A DNA stretch of 64,000 nucleotides from Elysia crispata (GCA_033675545.1 JAWDGP010005064.1:35201-99200); one strand, 5' to 3'. Numbered from the stretch's first letter, positions 39,965 through 53,487 are shown. Notes: generated by a model from the sequence alone, not told the origin. Numbers and translations: made by a program.

Positions 39965-42030
39965 AGGGGCAATTTTCCGTATGTTTTTTTCCCTATTACC
40001 GATGAAAAGAAGGGCGGGAAAAGGAAAAGGAAATAGTGTTTTTTCCGCTCAGGGACAAAGTGAAATTGTGAAAAAAAATTATTTCTTATCCTTTAGGAAG
40101 CTTTTTCTTTACCATATTTGATCGTAAATTTGAAGAAAAAGATGATTGGGAAGTGATTCGGGTGTAAATAAAAGGAGTGAAGAGAGAGCAAAAAAAAAGT
40201 AATTTAAAGCATTTTCGGTCGGAAAAACGGAGTGTAAATGGGTGAGTGTGTGTGTTCGCGTGATCACGGATGGAAAAACATAATTTTCGAAACTTCCGCA
40301 CACTAAGGCGGAATTTTGTGGCACTTGTAGTCAGAATTTCGCTAAAAAGGTTTGGTAATTTTTTTCGAGCACGAGGAGCGGTAGGGTGAAAAAAAGTCAA
40401 AAAAAAAAACAAAACAACAACAAAAAAACATACTTTTAGGGGCTGTTTTTCCATGCGGTTTTCCCACTTCCGTTGGTAAAAAGAAGGTGGTATTGTTTTT
40501 TGCGTTCAGAAAATAGGGAAAATGTAAAAAAAAAAAATAAGAAAACCAAATTTTTTTTCCCTTCCGGCAGCTTTTTTACGATTTCTGGTGGTAAATTTGC
40601 CGGGAAAGATAAATCGGAAGTGCTTCGCGGGGTAAGGAGAAGGAAGAAGAGAGGAAAGGTTATTTAAAGAAAAAGGTTTTAAACGCGTTTTTTAGGAATT
40701 ATTGGTGAGAAAAATTAAACTTGTGCGCGCTTAGCGCATTTCTCTGACACTTGAAATCGGAATTTCGGAAAAAAAGGTGTGGTAATTTTTTTCAATTACC
40801 GGGAGCAGTAGGGTGAAAAAGAGTGGGAAAAAAAACTTTTAAGGGACGTTTTTTCCGTGCGATTTTCCCATTTGCGGTGATAAAAAAGGCGGAAAAAGTA
40901 AGTTGTTTTGGATTTTTGCGGTCAGGGGAGAGGAAAAATGACAAAAATATAAAATCAACAACCTTATTTTTTTCCTTCAGGGAGCTTTTTTTACATTTTT
41001 TGGTCTTAAATTGGCCGGAAAAGATGTTTGGGAAGTGTTTCGAGGGTAAGGAGAACGAGTAGAGAGCCAAAAAAGGTAATTAAAAGAAAAAGGTGTTGAG
41101 CGCGTTTTTTAGGCATTTTTGGTCAGAGAAACGGAGTGTGTGTGTTCATGTGATTACGGTGGAAAACAGGTAATTAAAAAAAAAGAATATTGGGAGTGCC
41201 TAGCAGGACTTTTGGGCACTTTAAGTCGCAATTTCGAAACAAAAGGTAAGTGGTAATTTTTTCGAGCACGAGAAGCGGTAGGGTGCAAAAAAGTGGAAAA
41301 AAAAAAGAAAAAAAAATTTTTGAGGGACGTTTTCCGTGCGGTTATCCCAATTCCGGTGATAAAAAGGGCGGAAAAAGTAAATGATATTGTTTTTAGCGGT
41401 CAGCGGCGAGGTAAAATGTAAAAAAAAATGATTAAAAACCACAAAAACTATTTATCCTTCAGGGAGCTTATTCACCATTTTTGGTAGTAAATTTGCCGAA
41501 AAAATTGTTTTTTTCGGTAGGAAAAAAGGACTGTGTTGGTATAATTGCGTGTTCGCATGATCACGGCGGAAAAAAAGTAATTTTTGAAAAAATGAAACTT
41601 GCGCCCGCTTAGCGGTATTTTTGGGCACTTTAGGTCGCAATTTCGCAAAAAAAAGGTAAGTGGTTCATTTTTTTCGAGCACGAGCGGTCGGGTGCAAAAA
41701 AGTCCGAAAAAAAAAAAAAGAATTTTTAGGGGACCTTTTCCCGTGCGGTTTTTGGCATTTCCGGTGAGAAAAAGGGGGAAAAAGTATATGGTTTTGTTCT
41801 TTGCGGAGTGAGAAAATGTTAATAAAATTATAAAAAAGTACAAAAAAAATTTCCCCTTCAGAGAGCTTTTTTCACCATTTTTGATCGTAATTTTCATGGC
41901 ACTTTTTTTTTTGTCACTTTAAGTCGGAAATTCGCAAAAAAAGGTAAGTGGTAACTTTTTTCTAGCACGAGGAGCGTAGGGTGGAAAAAATTTGGAAAAA
42001 AAAAGGAATAAAAATTTTTTTTTTATGAAC
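39965..42030 (-). repeat. Satellite array block 6, R orientation, divergent monomers
   Basis: Four or five inverted monomers with more substitutions and indels than elsewhere (for example GATCGTAAATTTG for GGTCGTTAGTTTG). The last one is shortened by an internal deletion near 41895-41915. The block meets F-oriented satellite at about 42025-42035. The higher divergence suggests an older edge not homogenised with the main array. Confidence 0.88.
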
Positions 42031-45000
42031 TTTCTCCACCTTACCGCTCCTCGTTCTTGAAAAACTATTTCCAATCATCTTTTCCGGCAAATTAACGACC
42101 AAAAATGGTGAAAAAGATACCTGACGGAGAAAATTTTTTTTCTTTTTTTTATAATTTATTTCACATTTTCCCTCTCCCCAACCGGGAAAAAACAAAACCA
42201 CTTACTTTTTCCGCCCTTTTTATAACCGGAAATAGAAAAACCGCAAGGGAAAACGTCTGATTAAAAAAAAGTTTTTTTTTCTTCTTTTTTTTTTTGACTT
42301 TTATGCACCCTATCGCGCCTCGTAATCGGAAAAATTACCACTTATTTTTTTTTTCGAAATTCCACTATTAAAGTGCCCAAAAATAACGCTAAGGATGCTC
42401 AAGTTTCATTTTTTTTTCAAATTACCTTTTTTCCGCCGTGATTACGCGAACATATACACATATACACATACTCCGTTTTTCCCACCCATAATGCCTAAAA
42501 AACGCGCTAAACACCTTGTTCTTAAAATTACTTTTTTTTCCACTCTACTCTTTCTCATTACCCCTGAAACACTTCCTAATCATCTTTTCCGGCAATTCTC
42601 CGACAAAAAATAGTCAAAAAGCTGCCTGAATTAGAAAAAGAATTTTTGTAAAAATAATTTACTTCACATTTTCCCTCACCTCTGATCGCAAAAGCGAAAA
42701 CCATTTACTTTTTCCCCCCTTTTTATTACCGGAAATAGGACGAGTGCACGGAAAAACGTCCATTAATTTTTTTTTTATTTTTTGACTCTTTTGCACCCTA
42801 CCGCTCCTCGTAATCGAAAAAATTTACGAGTCACCTTTTTTTTCCGAAATTCCGACTAAAAGTGCTAAAAACTGCCCCCAGGCGCTTAAGTCTCATTTTC
42901 TTCACTTTACACTTTTTCCGCCGTGATCACGCGAACACATACACCTTCCAACACACACTCCGTTTTTACGGCCCATAATGCCGAAAAAACACACTTAACA
43001 CAATTTTGTTAAAATTAGTTTTTTTTTTTGCTCTCTACTTCTTCTCGTTACCCCCGAAACAATTCCCAATCATCTTTTCCTGCAAATTAACGACCAAAAT
43101 GGTGAAAGAGCTCCCTAAAGGAGAAAAAAAATTTCTTTTTATTAATTTATTTCACATTTTCTCTCTCCCCTGACAGGAAAAAACAAAACCTCCCTATTTA
43201 TCACCTGAAATACGAAAACCGCAAGGAAAAACGTCCCATATAAAATTACCTTTTTTCGCCCTGATCACGCGAACACACACACCTTCCCACACACACTCCG
43301 TTTTTGCGGCCTATAATACCGAAAAAACACGCTTAACAAATATTTCTTAAAATTACTTTTTTTTTTTATTGCACTCTACTCCTTCTCCTTACCCCCGAAA
43401 CACTTCCTAATTATCTTTTCCAGCAAACTAACGACCAAAAATAGTGAAAACGCTCCCTGAAGAGGAAAAACAATTATTTTTTTTAAATTTATTTCCCATT
43501 TTCCCTCTGCCCTGACCGCAAAAAACAAAACCTTTTACTTTTTCCGCCCTTTTTAAAACCGGAAATAGTTAAACCGCACGGAAAAAACGTCCATTACATT
43601 TTTTTTTTTTTGAATTTTTTCCACACTACCGCTCCTCGTAATCGGAAAAAAAAATTGCACTTACCTTTTTTTTCGAAATTCCGACTCAAAGTGCCCTAAA
43701 ATGCCGCTAAGCGCGCTCAAGTTTCATTTTTTACAAATTACCTTTTTTCCGCCGTGATTCCGCGAACACATACACCTACCCACACACACTCCGTTTTTCC
43801 TACCCATAATGCCTAAAAAACGCGCTTAACACCTTTTTCTTCAAATAACCTTTTTTTTCCTCTCTGCTCCTTCTCCTTAACCCCGAAACACTTCCTAATC
43901 ACCTTTTCCGGCAAACGAACGACCACAAATAGTGAAAAAGCTACCAAAAGGAGAAATATTTTTTTTTCCTTTTTTTTTATATAATTTATTTCACATTTTC
44001 CCTCTCCCCTTACGGAAAAAAAACAAAACCACTTACTTTTTCCGCCCTTTTTATCATCGGAAATAGGAAAACCGCAAGGGAAAAGGTCCCATAAAAATTT
44101 TTCTTTTTTTTTTTTTTGTACTTTTTTTGCATCCTACCGCTTCTCATAATCGGAAAAATTACCATTTACCTTTTTTTTTTCGAAATTCCGACTTAAAGTG
44201 CCCTTAAATGCCGCTAAGCGCGCTCAAGTCTCATTTTTTACAAATTACGTTTTTTCCGCCGTTATTACGCGAACACATACACCTAGTTACACACACTCCG
44301 TTTTTCCTACCCATAATGCCTAAAAAAACGCGCTTAACACCTTTTTCTTAAAATTACTTTTCTTTTGCTCTCTACTCCTTCTCCTTACCCCCGAAACACT
44401 TCCTAATCATCTTTTCCAGCAAACTAACGACCAAAAATAGTGAAAAAGCTCCCTGAAGAGGAAAAACAAAATTTTTTTTTTTTAATTTATTTCCCATTTT
44501 CCCTCTCCACTGACCGCAAAAAACAAAACCTTTTACTTTTTCCGCCCTTTTTAATACCGGAAATAATTAAACCGCACGTAAAAAACGTCCATTACTTTTT
44601 TTTTTTTTTGATTTTTTCCACACTACCGCTCCTCGTAATCGGAAAAAAAATTGCACTTACCTTTTTTTTCGAAATTCCGACTCAAAGTGCCCTAAAATGC
44701 CGCTAAGCGCGCTCAAGTTTCATTTTTTACAAATTACCTTTTTTCCGCCGTGATTACGCGAACACATACATCTACCCAAACAAAATCCGTTTTTTTCTAC
44801 ATATAATGCCTAAAAAACGCGCTTAACACCTTTTTCTTAAAATAACTTTTTTTTTCCTCTCTACTCCTTCTCCTTAACCCCGAAACACTTCCTAATCACC
44901 TTTTCCGGCAAACGAACGACCAAAAATAGTGAAAAAGCTCCCGAAAGGAGAAAAAAAAAATTTTTTTTTTTTTATAATTTATTTCATATTTTCTGTCTCC

Positions 45001-45212
45001 CCTTACGGAAAAAAACAAAACCACATACTTTTCCGCCCTCTTTATCACTGGAAATAGGAAATCCGCAAGGAAAAAAATCCCATAAAAAAATTTTTTTTTT
45101 CTTTTTTTTAGTTGTTTTGCATCCTACCGATCCTCGTAATCGGAAAAATTACCACGTCCTTTTTTTTTTGAAATTCCATCTTAAAGTGCCCAAAACTGCC
45201 GCTTAGGGTGCG
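42031..45212 (+). repeat. Satellite array block 7, F orientation
   Basis: About six monomers, again somewhat divergent between 42400 and 43660, with one truncated copy (about 43140-43260), and then close to the main consensus. It ends at GGGTGCG where the LTR retrotransposon is inserted. Confidence 0.92.
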
Positions 45213-46325
45213 TGTTAAATATATCCCCCGTACTAAAGTATCTTCAATCTTCTATCTATACATGTCCCCTCCATGTAAAAGATTAAACTCCCTCTCTAAT
45301 GTACACACTATATTATAATTTATAGGGATATATAATTTTACTCTAATTTATAAAATTTGATTATAATTCCTTGCAAAGGACTCAAATTCTATAAAACAAA
45401 TTATTTTTTTTTTAATTTAAATTAATTGCAATTCATAATAAATTTTGATTATAAATTCAGAAACGTATATATAGATATATGACAAAATAAAAAACCCAAC
45501 AATATTTTAGATTTTTAATTTTTATTCTAATGAATTCCCCCCTTATACATAATACAAAAACAAAACAATCTTAATAAACTAAATAAATATATCTATAAAA
45601 CAAAATTATAAATTAAACCTACGCTATTAATTCTTATATAAATTCTATCTTATCAATTACATTTTTCTTTTTCTTTCCTTGGATTCCACGTCTTGCTTCC
45701 AACTACCAGATCTTTGTTCATACACCAGTTCTTGTTTGTAAACACACACCAGTCCTTGTCCTCTCACACACACCAGTCCTTGTTTTAATAGTCCCTTTTC
45801 TTGACTTCTTTCTTTATCAAAATTGTCTTTTTCAGAATATAATAGTTTTTTTTTTGTTTTTTTTATGTATATATATACACATATAAAGATTTTTTTTTTT
45901 TTACTCAGTTCATGAGGCCGTTTCCTTTTGTATTTCTCAGCATAAGTATAAATTATTTTTGCTTTTCACTCAGGACCCAACTTTTTTTTTTCCATTTATG
46001 AAGCAATAAATTGCCTTTTCATTTTGCTAACAATAATTTCGCATATTGAAGATTAGGAGATTTGTTTAAATGTTATTTTGAATATTTGTTTCTTTTTTAT
46101 TTTTTTTCTGTTCGGGTGCTAATTTTTTAGTATAAATTTTTCCTCTCCCGATTTAGTTTTACAGATGTAAAATCTCCTGTCTTTCTCAACAAAAATGCTA
46201 TGTGCAAAGAGGGCGAACCCTCGTGTTCGTCGTCTTTTATAGTTCCAAGGCTAAATCTAAGGCTAAGGCTAAGGCACATACATTCTCGCTTTTCATTCCC
46301 CCACTGCTTATGAACTTCACTCACA
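45213..46325 (-). repeat. 3' LTR of the gmr1-like element
   Basis: About 1,113 bp, nearly identical to 53488-54602. In element orientation it starts TGTGAGTGAAGTTCATAAGC and ends ATATTTAACA. It includes a short run of GGCTAA hexamers near 46248-46275, and on the minus strand a TATAAAAGACGAC box near 46230-46245, a plausible TATA element. Confidence 0.93.
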
Positions 46326-46345
46326 CCCCCCTATCTCCCCCTACG
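46326..46345 (-). other. Polypurine tract
   Basis: On the minus strand AGGGGGAGATAGGGGGG lies immediately upstream of the 3' LTR start, the expected position for the plus-strand primer of reverse transcription. Confidence 0.75.
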
Positions 46346-46710
46346 AAATTACACAATTTCGATTTAAATTTCATTCTAATACAATCAAATCACATAATGG
46401 ATATACATCATATAGCAATTCCTAGATTTCTAAATTATATTGATGAAGTCTTGTGGGTCGTTCTTCACAGCAGTGCGCAAAGCATCCATCTGTGGAAGAT
46501 CCCCAGCGTCGAGGCAGGTAGTACTGGTGGCAGAGCTGCACCGGCGGTTCACCCAGACAAAGAGAAACGTGATAGAGAAAACATTGTTTTAAGCATTTGT
46601 TGGTTTAAATGATAAAAAATGTGACACTTCTTCCCCCACATACCCGGAAAAACAACTACAGTTTTAAGCTTTATTGTATTCTTTTATTTTTTTAATTAGG
46701 ATCAAAGGCA
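46346..46710. other. 3' untranslated region of the retrotransposon
   Basis: Between the RNase H stop and the polypurine tract. No gene is seen; a GC-richer stretch at 46440-46580 carries no recognised motif. Confidence 0.55.
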
Positions 46711-49700
46711 TCAGAATCTGCTTAAAATGTCACTAATGCAGTTTTCTGTCCCCTTAATGGGTTCTACTTTAAAAGCAAATGGCTGCAGAGATAATGCATA
46801 ACGAAGCAATCTTGCATTCTTTGTTTTATTCATTTTTAAAAATGTTAACGGTTTATGATCTGATTGAATAATGAACGAATTCATCAGAAGATACTTGGAG
46901 AAATGATGTAAAGCGAAAACAATAGCAAGGCATTCTTTTTCTATAATTGGGTAATTGCATTCCCTTTCTAACAATTTCCTGGAAATATAATAGCAAGGTT
47001 TTAGAATGTCATTGTGTTTCTGAAGTAACACTGCACCAATAGCTTTGCTAGAAGCGTCGGCTCTAACAATGAATTCTTTATTAAGATCAGGTATAGCTAA
47101 AATGGGATCAGAAGCTAGTGCATGTTTTATTTCCTCAAAAGCTATCTCACAATCTTCATTCCAGACAATTTGATTTGGGTTCTCTTTTTTTAGTAGAGAA
47201 GTTAAAGGAGCAATTTTGTGAGAAAAGAAAGGAATAAATTTCCTATAGTAGTTTATTAAGCCACAAATTTTTCTAACATCTTTTTTTTTTTCGGTCTTGT
47301 GAGGTTAAGGATTTTCTCTGTTTTTATTGGATCTGGCTTAATGTTTCCTTTGCCTACTATATGTCCTAAAAAGTTAATTGTTCTGAATCCTATATGACAT
47401 TTTGATGGTTTCGCTGTAAGGTTTGCTTTCCTCAGAGTTTCTAAAGTCTCTCTTATATGTTTCAAATGATCATTCCATATTTCACTGAAAATTAATACAT
47501 CATCAAAATAGCTTGCTACGAATTTAAGATGTCCAAGTACTTTATTCATTGCTCTCTGAAAAGTTGGAGCTGCAGTTGATAGTCCAAAAGGTAGGTAGTT
47601 AAATTCCATTAATCCTAGTGATGTTTGAAAAGCAGTATATTGTTTACAAATTTCTCTCAAAGGAATTTGCCAATATCCTTTAGTTAGATCAAGTTTTGTG
47701 AAATATTTTGCTTTAGTAATTCTGGTTACCATTTCATCCATTTGTGGGATGGGTTCGTTATCAAATATAGTAACAGAATTCAATTTTCTAAAGTCAATGC
47801 ACAAACGAATACTTCCATCTGGTTTCGCTACAACTGTAATAGGGCTACAATATGGACTACTAGAAGGTCTAATAATATCCTGTTCTAGCATAGTTTCAAT
47901 TTCTTTCTCAATTGCATCTTTGGCTCTAAATGGAGTGGGATATTGGTGTACTTTAAAAGGTGTTGTATCAGTGAGTCTGATATCATGTTCCAAAACATTA
48001 GTTCTGCCTGGTATATCTGTTAGTATGTTCTGAAATTTAGACAAAATGTCTCTTATATCTGATTTTTGTATAGGCGTAAGACTTTCATCCAACTTAATAT
48101 CTTTGAAACTTTGAGTTGATTTATTTATGAGATATTCAATATTTGCTTCTTTCTCTTCCATTTCTTCTTCCTTAGACATGGGTATAAAAGCTAATGTGGC
48201 TAATTTGATAGTATTGTCTGATGGTTTTCTATCATACCATGTTTTTAACAAGTTGGCGTGGTAACATCTGATATTGTCATTTATTTTAAAGAAATAATTG
48301 TCACCTTTTTTATTAATAATTTGGAATGGTCCCTGGTAGTTATGGTATATTTTACTATTGTTTTTAGGAAGTAAAATCATTACTTTTTGACCTTTCTTAA
48401 ATGATCTGTATTGACTATGTTGATCAGCATAATCTTTTTGTTTTTGACTGTTTATCTTCACAGCGTGTGAAGCTATCTTGTTGGATTTTTTTATAATTCC
48501 TTTAAGTTTTTGTGCATAGGAATATGCATGTATCAATTCATCATTTTCTTCATTATGATTAGAACAAGAGTCAGCCAAAACATCTATAGGGCCTCTGACT
48601 TTTCTTCCATACATTAGTTCAGAAGGGGGAAAACCTGATGATGTGTTAGGCATTTGCCTCAGTGCAAAAAGAGTAGGGTTTAGTAGTATATCCCAATCTA
48701 AAGGGTTTTCTTCAGATAGCTTGACTAAAGTCTTTTGTATCGTTTGGTTACATCTCTCAACTAGTCCATGTGATTGGGGGTGTAAAGGTGCTGAAAGTTT
48801 CTGTTCAACGCCTAACATTTTCATAGTTTCTTGCATTGAATCCGAAATAAGTTGTCTGCCGTTATCTGATAGTACTACTTTGGGTATTCCTAGCCTTGAA
48901 AAGATGTCGAATAGTGCTTCTGCAACATTTTCAGTTTTGGTTCTTTTTAGTGTTTTCGCCTCAGGCCATCTTGTAGAAAAATCTACCAAAGTCAGTATGT
49001 AAGAATTGCCTTTATTTGTTTCAGGTAGTGGACCTACAATGTCTATAGCTACTTTTTCAAATGGTTTTGGGATAACTTCCATCTTTCCCAAAGGTATTTT
49101 AGGTTTCTTTTTAGCGTGTTTCTGGCATATTTCACATGATTTTACATAGTTAGCAATGTCTTTTGTGACGCCAGGCCATGTAAATCTATTAAGTAAAGAT
49201 TTCTTGGTCGCTGCTATGCCAAGATGTCCGGCAAATACAGAATCATGAGCTAACTTCAACACTTCCATTCTTAAGCAAGAAGGAACAATAATACTAATTT
49301 GGTTATCAATTTTGTTTTCAAATCTTCTGATCAATAGTCTATCTTCATATGCATATCCAGACATTCCAGTGTTAGCAAGGTATTTTAATTTAGATAAAGA
49401 TTTGTCTTGCTCCTGAGCTTGTTGAAAAGCTTCTTTAGAAAACTTTCCAAAGATATGTGATTTTTCCTGATTATTGGAGTTAGATTTTGATCTATTGTTA
49501 TCCATATTGATAGCGTTAGTTTTACTTGTAGTTTTTTCTTCACTATTTTTAATAGTAGATTTATCCTTTTCTTTTGTTTTAGCAGTTTGTGATCTTGTTG
49601 TCACTGGAGCTGTTATGTGTTTCAAATAACTATCTTTATTTGAGTTATCATCATGTTTGTCATTTCTTAGACCTTGTATCTTAATATGTGTGTTAGGATC

Positions 49701-49973
49701 TATATCATTCCCTAAAATCAAATCTGCAACGCAATTTGTAAAAACAAGTACCTCTATTCTTCCTTCATAGAAAGGTGTAACAACATCTACTATTGCTGTG
49801 GGTTGTGTAATGGTCTGACCATTTATTAGTGTACACTCTACCTTTTCATTAGTCATTTGTGAATGTAAAACTTTACTAGCAGAAGCTGCTGAGATAGAAC
49901 AACCTGTGTCTCTCATGACTGAACATTCTATATTATTTATGACCCTTGAATAATGGAATATTGCTTTCATCAC
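46711..49973 (-). CDS. pol: Pol polyprotein: protease, integrase, reverse transcriptase, RNase H (one frame change)
   Basis: Frame from 49973 to 47256, then a +1/-1 shift at a T11 tract (47281-47291), then open to 46711. Order: aspartic protease with RDTGCS near residue 21; integrase with an HHCC zinc finger (H..H in HDSVFAGHLG, CEICQKH), acidic residues in AIDIVGPL, LSDNGRQL and HGLVERCNQ, and a GPF-type C-terminal module (NYQGPFQI); reverse transcriptase with FTKLDLTKGYWQIPL, NYLPFGLSTAAPTFQ and the active site YFDDVL; then RNase H with LLERECNYPIIEKECLA and SDHKPLTF. The first frame gives 905 residues. Gag overlaps by 41 bp in a different frame, so Pol is presumably made by ribosomal frameshifting or reinitiation. 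The T11 shift truncates RT-RNase H linkage unless it is an assembly error. Confidence 0.9.
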
Positions 49974-51123
49974 CTGATAATGATGAGCTCAAGTTTGCTT
50001 TCTTATTATTTCTAGGACCGAACTGCTGTCTAACCTGATTTAGTGTTCGTGAATCCTGCTGTCTTGGCTTATAGAAATTAGGTTGGAACTGAGGCCGCAC
50101 ATTGCCATACTGGTTAGGTGTTCTAGGTCTATAGTTAAAATTTGACTGTGACACATTAGGTCTAGGCTTAAATGGTTGTCTGATGTTGCTATATTGTTTT
50201 CTTCCAAAATAATTTGGGGCACTGGCATATCTAGTTCTGTCCTGCTCTCTATCCATAGTTCTACTTTGTCTTTCTTGAAACTTAGTTGACAAAGCACATA
50301 AGCTAGGTTTTTTTGATAGTTTAGTATTAGGATGTGCTGTTTGAAATTGTTCAGCTAGACCTACAATATCACTAGTTGTTTTAGGGTTACGCTCCTTCAA
50401 AAATGTGACAAGTTCAGCGCTACACGACTCATACATTTGTTCTTTTAAAACTAAGTCAGCTAATCCTTTATAATTATCTTTCTCTACACCGGCACTCTCA
50501 AACCATCTATCTCGTCCTAACACTAGTCTATTCACATAATTGCTAAAATCTTCTCCTTCTTTAGGGCAAGTCTTCCTAAATCTCTCATGGAAACCTTCTT
50601 CTGTGTATTTGTATCTTTTAAACAAAGCATCTTTTAAAGCATTATATGATTTATCTTGCAAACTATGCAACACCTGCAAACATTCTCCCGTCAACAAATT
50701 TGATAGTCCTATAAATTTCTCCTCTTCATTCCATCTATTCTGAGATGCTGTCAATTCAAATCTAGCTATATATGCTGGCAAATCATCATGCTCAGGGTTA
50801 AAGTTGGGTAGTTTAGGGACCCTTGTAAAACTATTGACCTTTCCCTGTTTAGTCTCACCATTACTCTCATTTTTACTGCCTTTCATTTTCAATTCTAATT
50901 CTTTTAGTTTTATCTCATGTTCTCTTTCCTTTTCTCTAGCCTGTAACTCTCTTTCTCTTAGATCTAGTTCTCTCTTTTTCATTTTCTCCTCTCTTTCATC
51001 TTTTTCGCTAGATCTATTTAGTTCATCTTCATACAATTGTATCTGTTTATCAACAAAGTTACGTAAGTCTTGACCTTCATAATTAAGATCCTCAGCTAAT
51101 TGTTTTATAGCAGCTAGATCCAT
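49933..51123 (-). CDS. gag: Gag polyprotein
   Basis: ATG at 51123-51121 (MDLAAIKQLAEDLNYEG), stop at 49933; 396 residues. An N-terminal highly charged coiled coil (residues about 30-90, RELDLRERELQAREKEREHE) precedes a capsid-like helical domain with KLPNFNPEHDDLPAYIARFE, RWNEEEKFIGLSNLLTGE and FHERFRKTCPKEGEDFSNYV, as in Ty3/Gypsy Gag. The C-terminal third is Arg/Gln/Asn/Pro-rich (NIRQPFKPRPNVSQSNFNYR) without a CCHC zinc knuckle, so nucleic-acid binding probably uses basic residues. The intact frame overlaps pol by 41 bp. Confidence 0.85.
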   Translation of the reverse strand: MDLAAIKQLAEDLNYEGQDLRNFVDKQIQLYEDELNRSSEKDEREEKMKKRELDLRERELQAREKEREHEIKLKELELKMKGSKNESNGETKQGKVNSFTRVPKLPNFNPEHDDLPAYIARFELTASQNRWNEEEKFIGLSNLLTGECLQVLHSLQDKSYNALKDALFKRYKYTEEGFHERFRKTCPKEGEDFSNYVNRLVLGRDRWFESAGVEKDNYKGLADLVLKEQMYESCSAELVTFLKERNPKTTSDIVGLAEQFQTAHPNTKLSKKPSLCALSTKFQERQSRTMDREQDRTRYASAPNYFGRKQYSNIRQPFKPRPNVSQSNFNYRPRTPNQYGNVRPQFQPNFYKPRQQDSRTLNQVRQQFGPRNNKKANLSSSLSGDESNIPLFKGHK

Positions 51124-53487
51124 GGTTAAGTTTTATATTTTATCTCTTTATTATTTTAATTTCAATGTTGTATTATATTCTCGTCCTTAGACTGAGTATT
51201 AATTATATTTCATGTGGGTATATGAATATTAAAAGAGATATACAATTGTTGCAAAACAGTCTTTCTTCTTCGACTATTAGCAACTCGATTATCGTTTCAA
51301 TGTCTTAGAATTTACTTCAACTATATGAAAATTATAACCATGTAAGCAATAACTATTCCAAAAAAATACAACGAAATGACAACAATGACAGTACAATAAA
51401 TTTAGAAAGTTAAATTATTTTTCCAGAGGACTATCTGGGTTTTAAGCTAGCTACGAGCTATAGGCCAGTTTATAGTCTTAGAATGTAATAAAAACAAAAT
51501 TTTGCTCTTTACATTAACATTATGTGTTCATCATAGTCACTTTTCAATATTATTTCTCTTTTCTTGTGGAATTAGTATTCCTGTATTATTTCTCTTTTTT
51601 TTTTTTCAACTCAAGCATGTCAAATCTATATATAACGTAGTGTCTCCTTAGTAAATTGATTCAACATCTCGCCTCAACATAACGGAAGGTTATTTATATT
51701 TTACTTGATTAGTGCTCACCAACTCTAAAGATCAAATGGAAAATTCAAAATTTCGCCCTATGACTGGTAAGTTACACTTGCTTTTATGTCTTAATAAACC
51801 TCGGAGTACTTTGAAGCTAAACACAAAAATAACCAGACACAAGTTTACGAAATGCTTATGAATTATGTCATTAAAATCGACTTCTTAACTCTTTTAAAGC
51901 ATATGTCAATTTCTGGCGATCTACAGTACTAATGTTCTATCTGTACGTATGCACTCAAAATTAATCAAGTCACACGCAAGACAGATACTGAGTCAATTAG
52001 GAAATTTCTTAGACACACGATATAAAAGTCACCAAGTTCTAATTGATCATTATTGTTTACATTATGTATCTTAATTTTTTATCTCCACAAATACTTTATT
52101 TCATACAAGGCTCATCAATAGCGATGTTTTCGGTCTACAGGAGATACATTTATGTAGTGAGTTTAACTCACTTCTTTGATTCTTTATACATTTATTTATT
52201 TTATACTATATTTTGAGGTTTTCAATATTCTACTTTTACTTGTAGAATGTAATATTGGAGACGTGCACTGATCTCCAAATTACTAACATTTTGTTTATCT
52301 GGTGAAATGACCTGTATATGTTCACTTTAGTGTTTGGTAGTCCTTTGACTTTCTCACCAACATTTTTAATATTCTCAGTTTACCGTTTTCATATCGTGCT
52401 TTCAAAGACACGTATTGAGAACAGATAGTTCTTTTATAAATATTTGTATAATAGTGTTTATATTGACACATTTTTTTATTAGTGACTATGGTATAATTAA
52501 TTCTAGAGTTAGATCTAGATGTGTGTACTCTAAGGCAGAAAACAGGTTTTACTCACAATAAAATTATGAAGAATGTATTGTTAAAAACGCTACAAGACCA
52601 GTTTACTAACGAAACAAGACTAAGGGTGGGAACTCATAACAGTCTAATTACATACTATAAATTTATGGGTTGGGATATAAATATATGTAAAAATATAGCT
52701 AACTAGAATACACTTAGACAGATAGTAAATCACGTGAGAAAAACATCAATCATAACCTTTCACACTCTCGTAATATCTAACAGAACCACGCGACAATCTA
52801 AACACGAAAATTTTGTGAAATGAATAAGATACAACCTACAGAACTATATTATCTCAAGAATCAGCGGAGTCTTAGAAAATTTTCGGAATGTATTACCACT
52901 TATCAAATAATATAACGATCGGAGTGTACTTAATTCTAGATTAAACTATATTTAAGGGGGTCAATTAACAATCTAGAGAAAATACTTGGATAGTTATATT
53001 AAAAAAAACTCGGAAAAACTCTGCTGATAAAAGAGACAATACCCTCGCCACCTCTCCGATATAGATACAATTATAACACAATAAGATTTGCGAGTATGTC
53101 ACTGTCTCAGGTAAAACACTGTTAGTTATTTTTGTAATAGGTTCGTCGTATCTCCGGGTAATGTGACAGGGAAAAAATTCACTTAGCTTTTAGTTGTTTC
53201 TCTCGACCCGGAGTCAACACGCCAACGAACTCCCCCGCAATACACCTGTCTCAACACTGTAGCCGTCCCAGTGGATGCACCGCCCAGTGTGATGATGAAA
53301 CCGACTCGTGGAGATAAAAATAATAGTTCGATATTAGAACATAATATGTGTATTGCATATAATGGGATGAAAATCGAGGAGAGGAAAAAATTTTAAAAGA
53401 TGGCAAAACTGATATTACTGGGTTACTAATATATAATTATAATATGATAAATTGCCCCTATAATGTTCCCAATAGTGTCCCCTCCAA
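51124..53487. other. Long leader of the retrotransposon (5' UTR, no gene recognised)
   Basis: 2.36 kb between the 5' LTR and gag in element orientation, AT-rich. It has only short unrelated frames (the longest about 61 codons, on the opposite strand at 52521-52706). Next to the LTR the minus strand reads TTGGAGGGGACACTATTGGG; the TGG could begin the primer binding site, but I cannot name the tRNA. Confidence 0.6.

Noticed and set aside
46248..46275. GGCTAA hexamer run as possible telomere-like repeat
   Set aside because: Only about four imperfect units, present in both LTRs and not matching TTAGGG or TTAGG; part of the LTR, not a telomere.
46202..46612. 136-codon plus-strand frame spanning the LTR end
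   Set aside because: Crosses the LTR boundary and polypurine tract on the opposite strand to the element's genes; contains a GGCTAA hexamer run (AKSKAKAKA).
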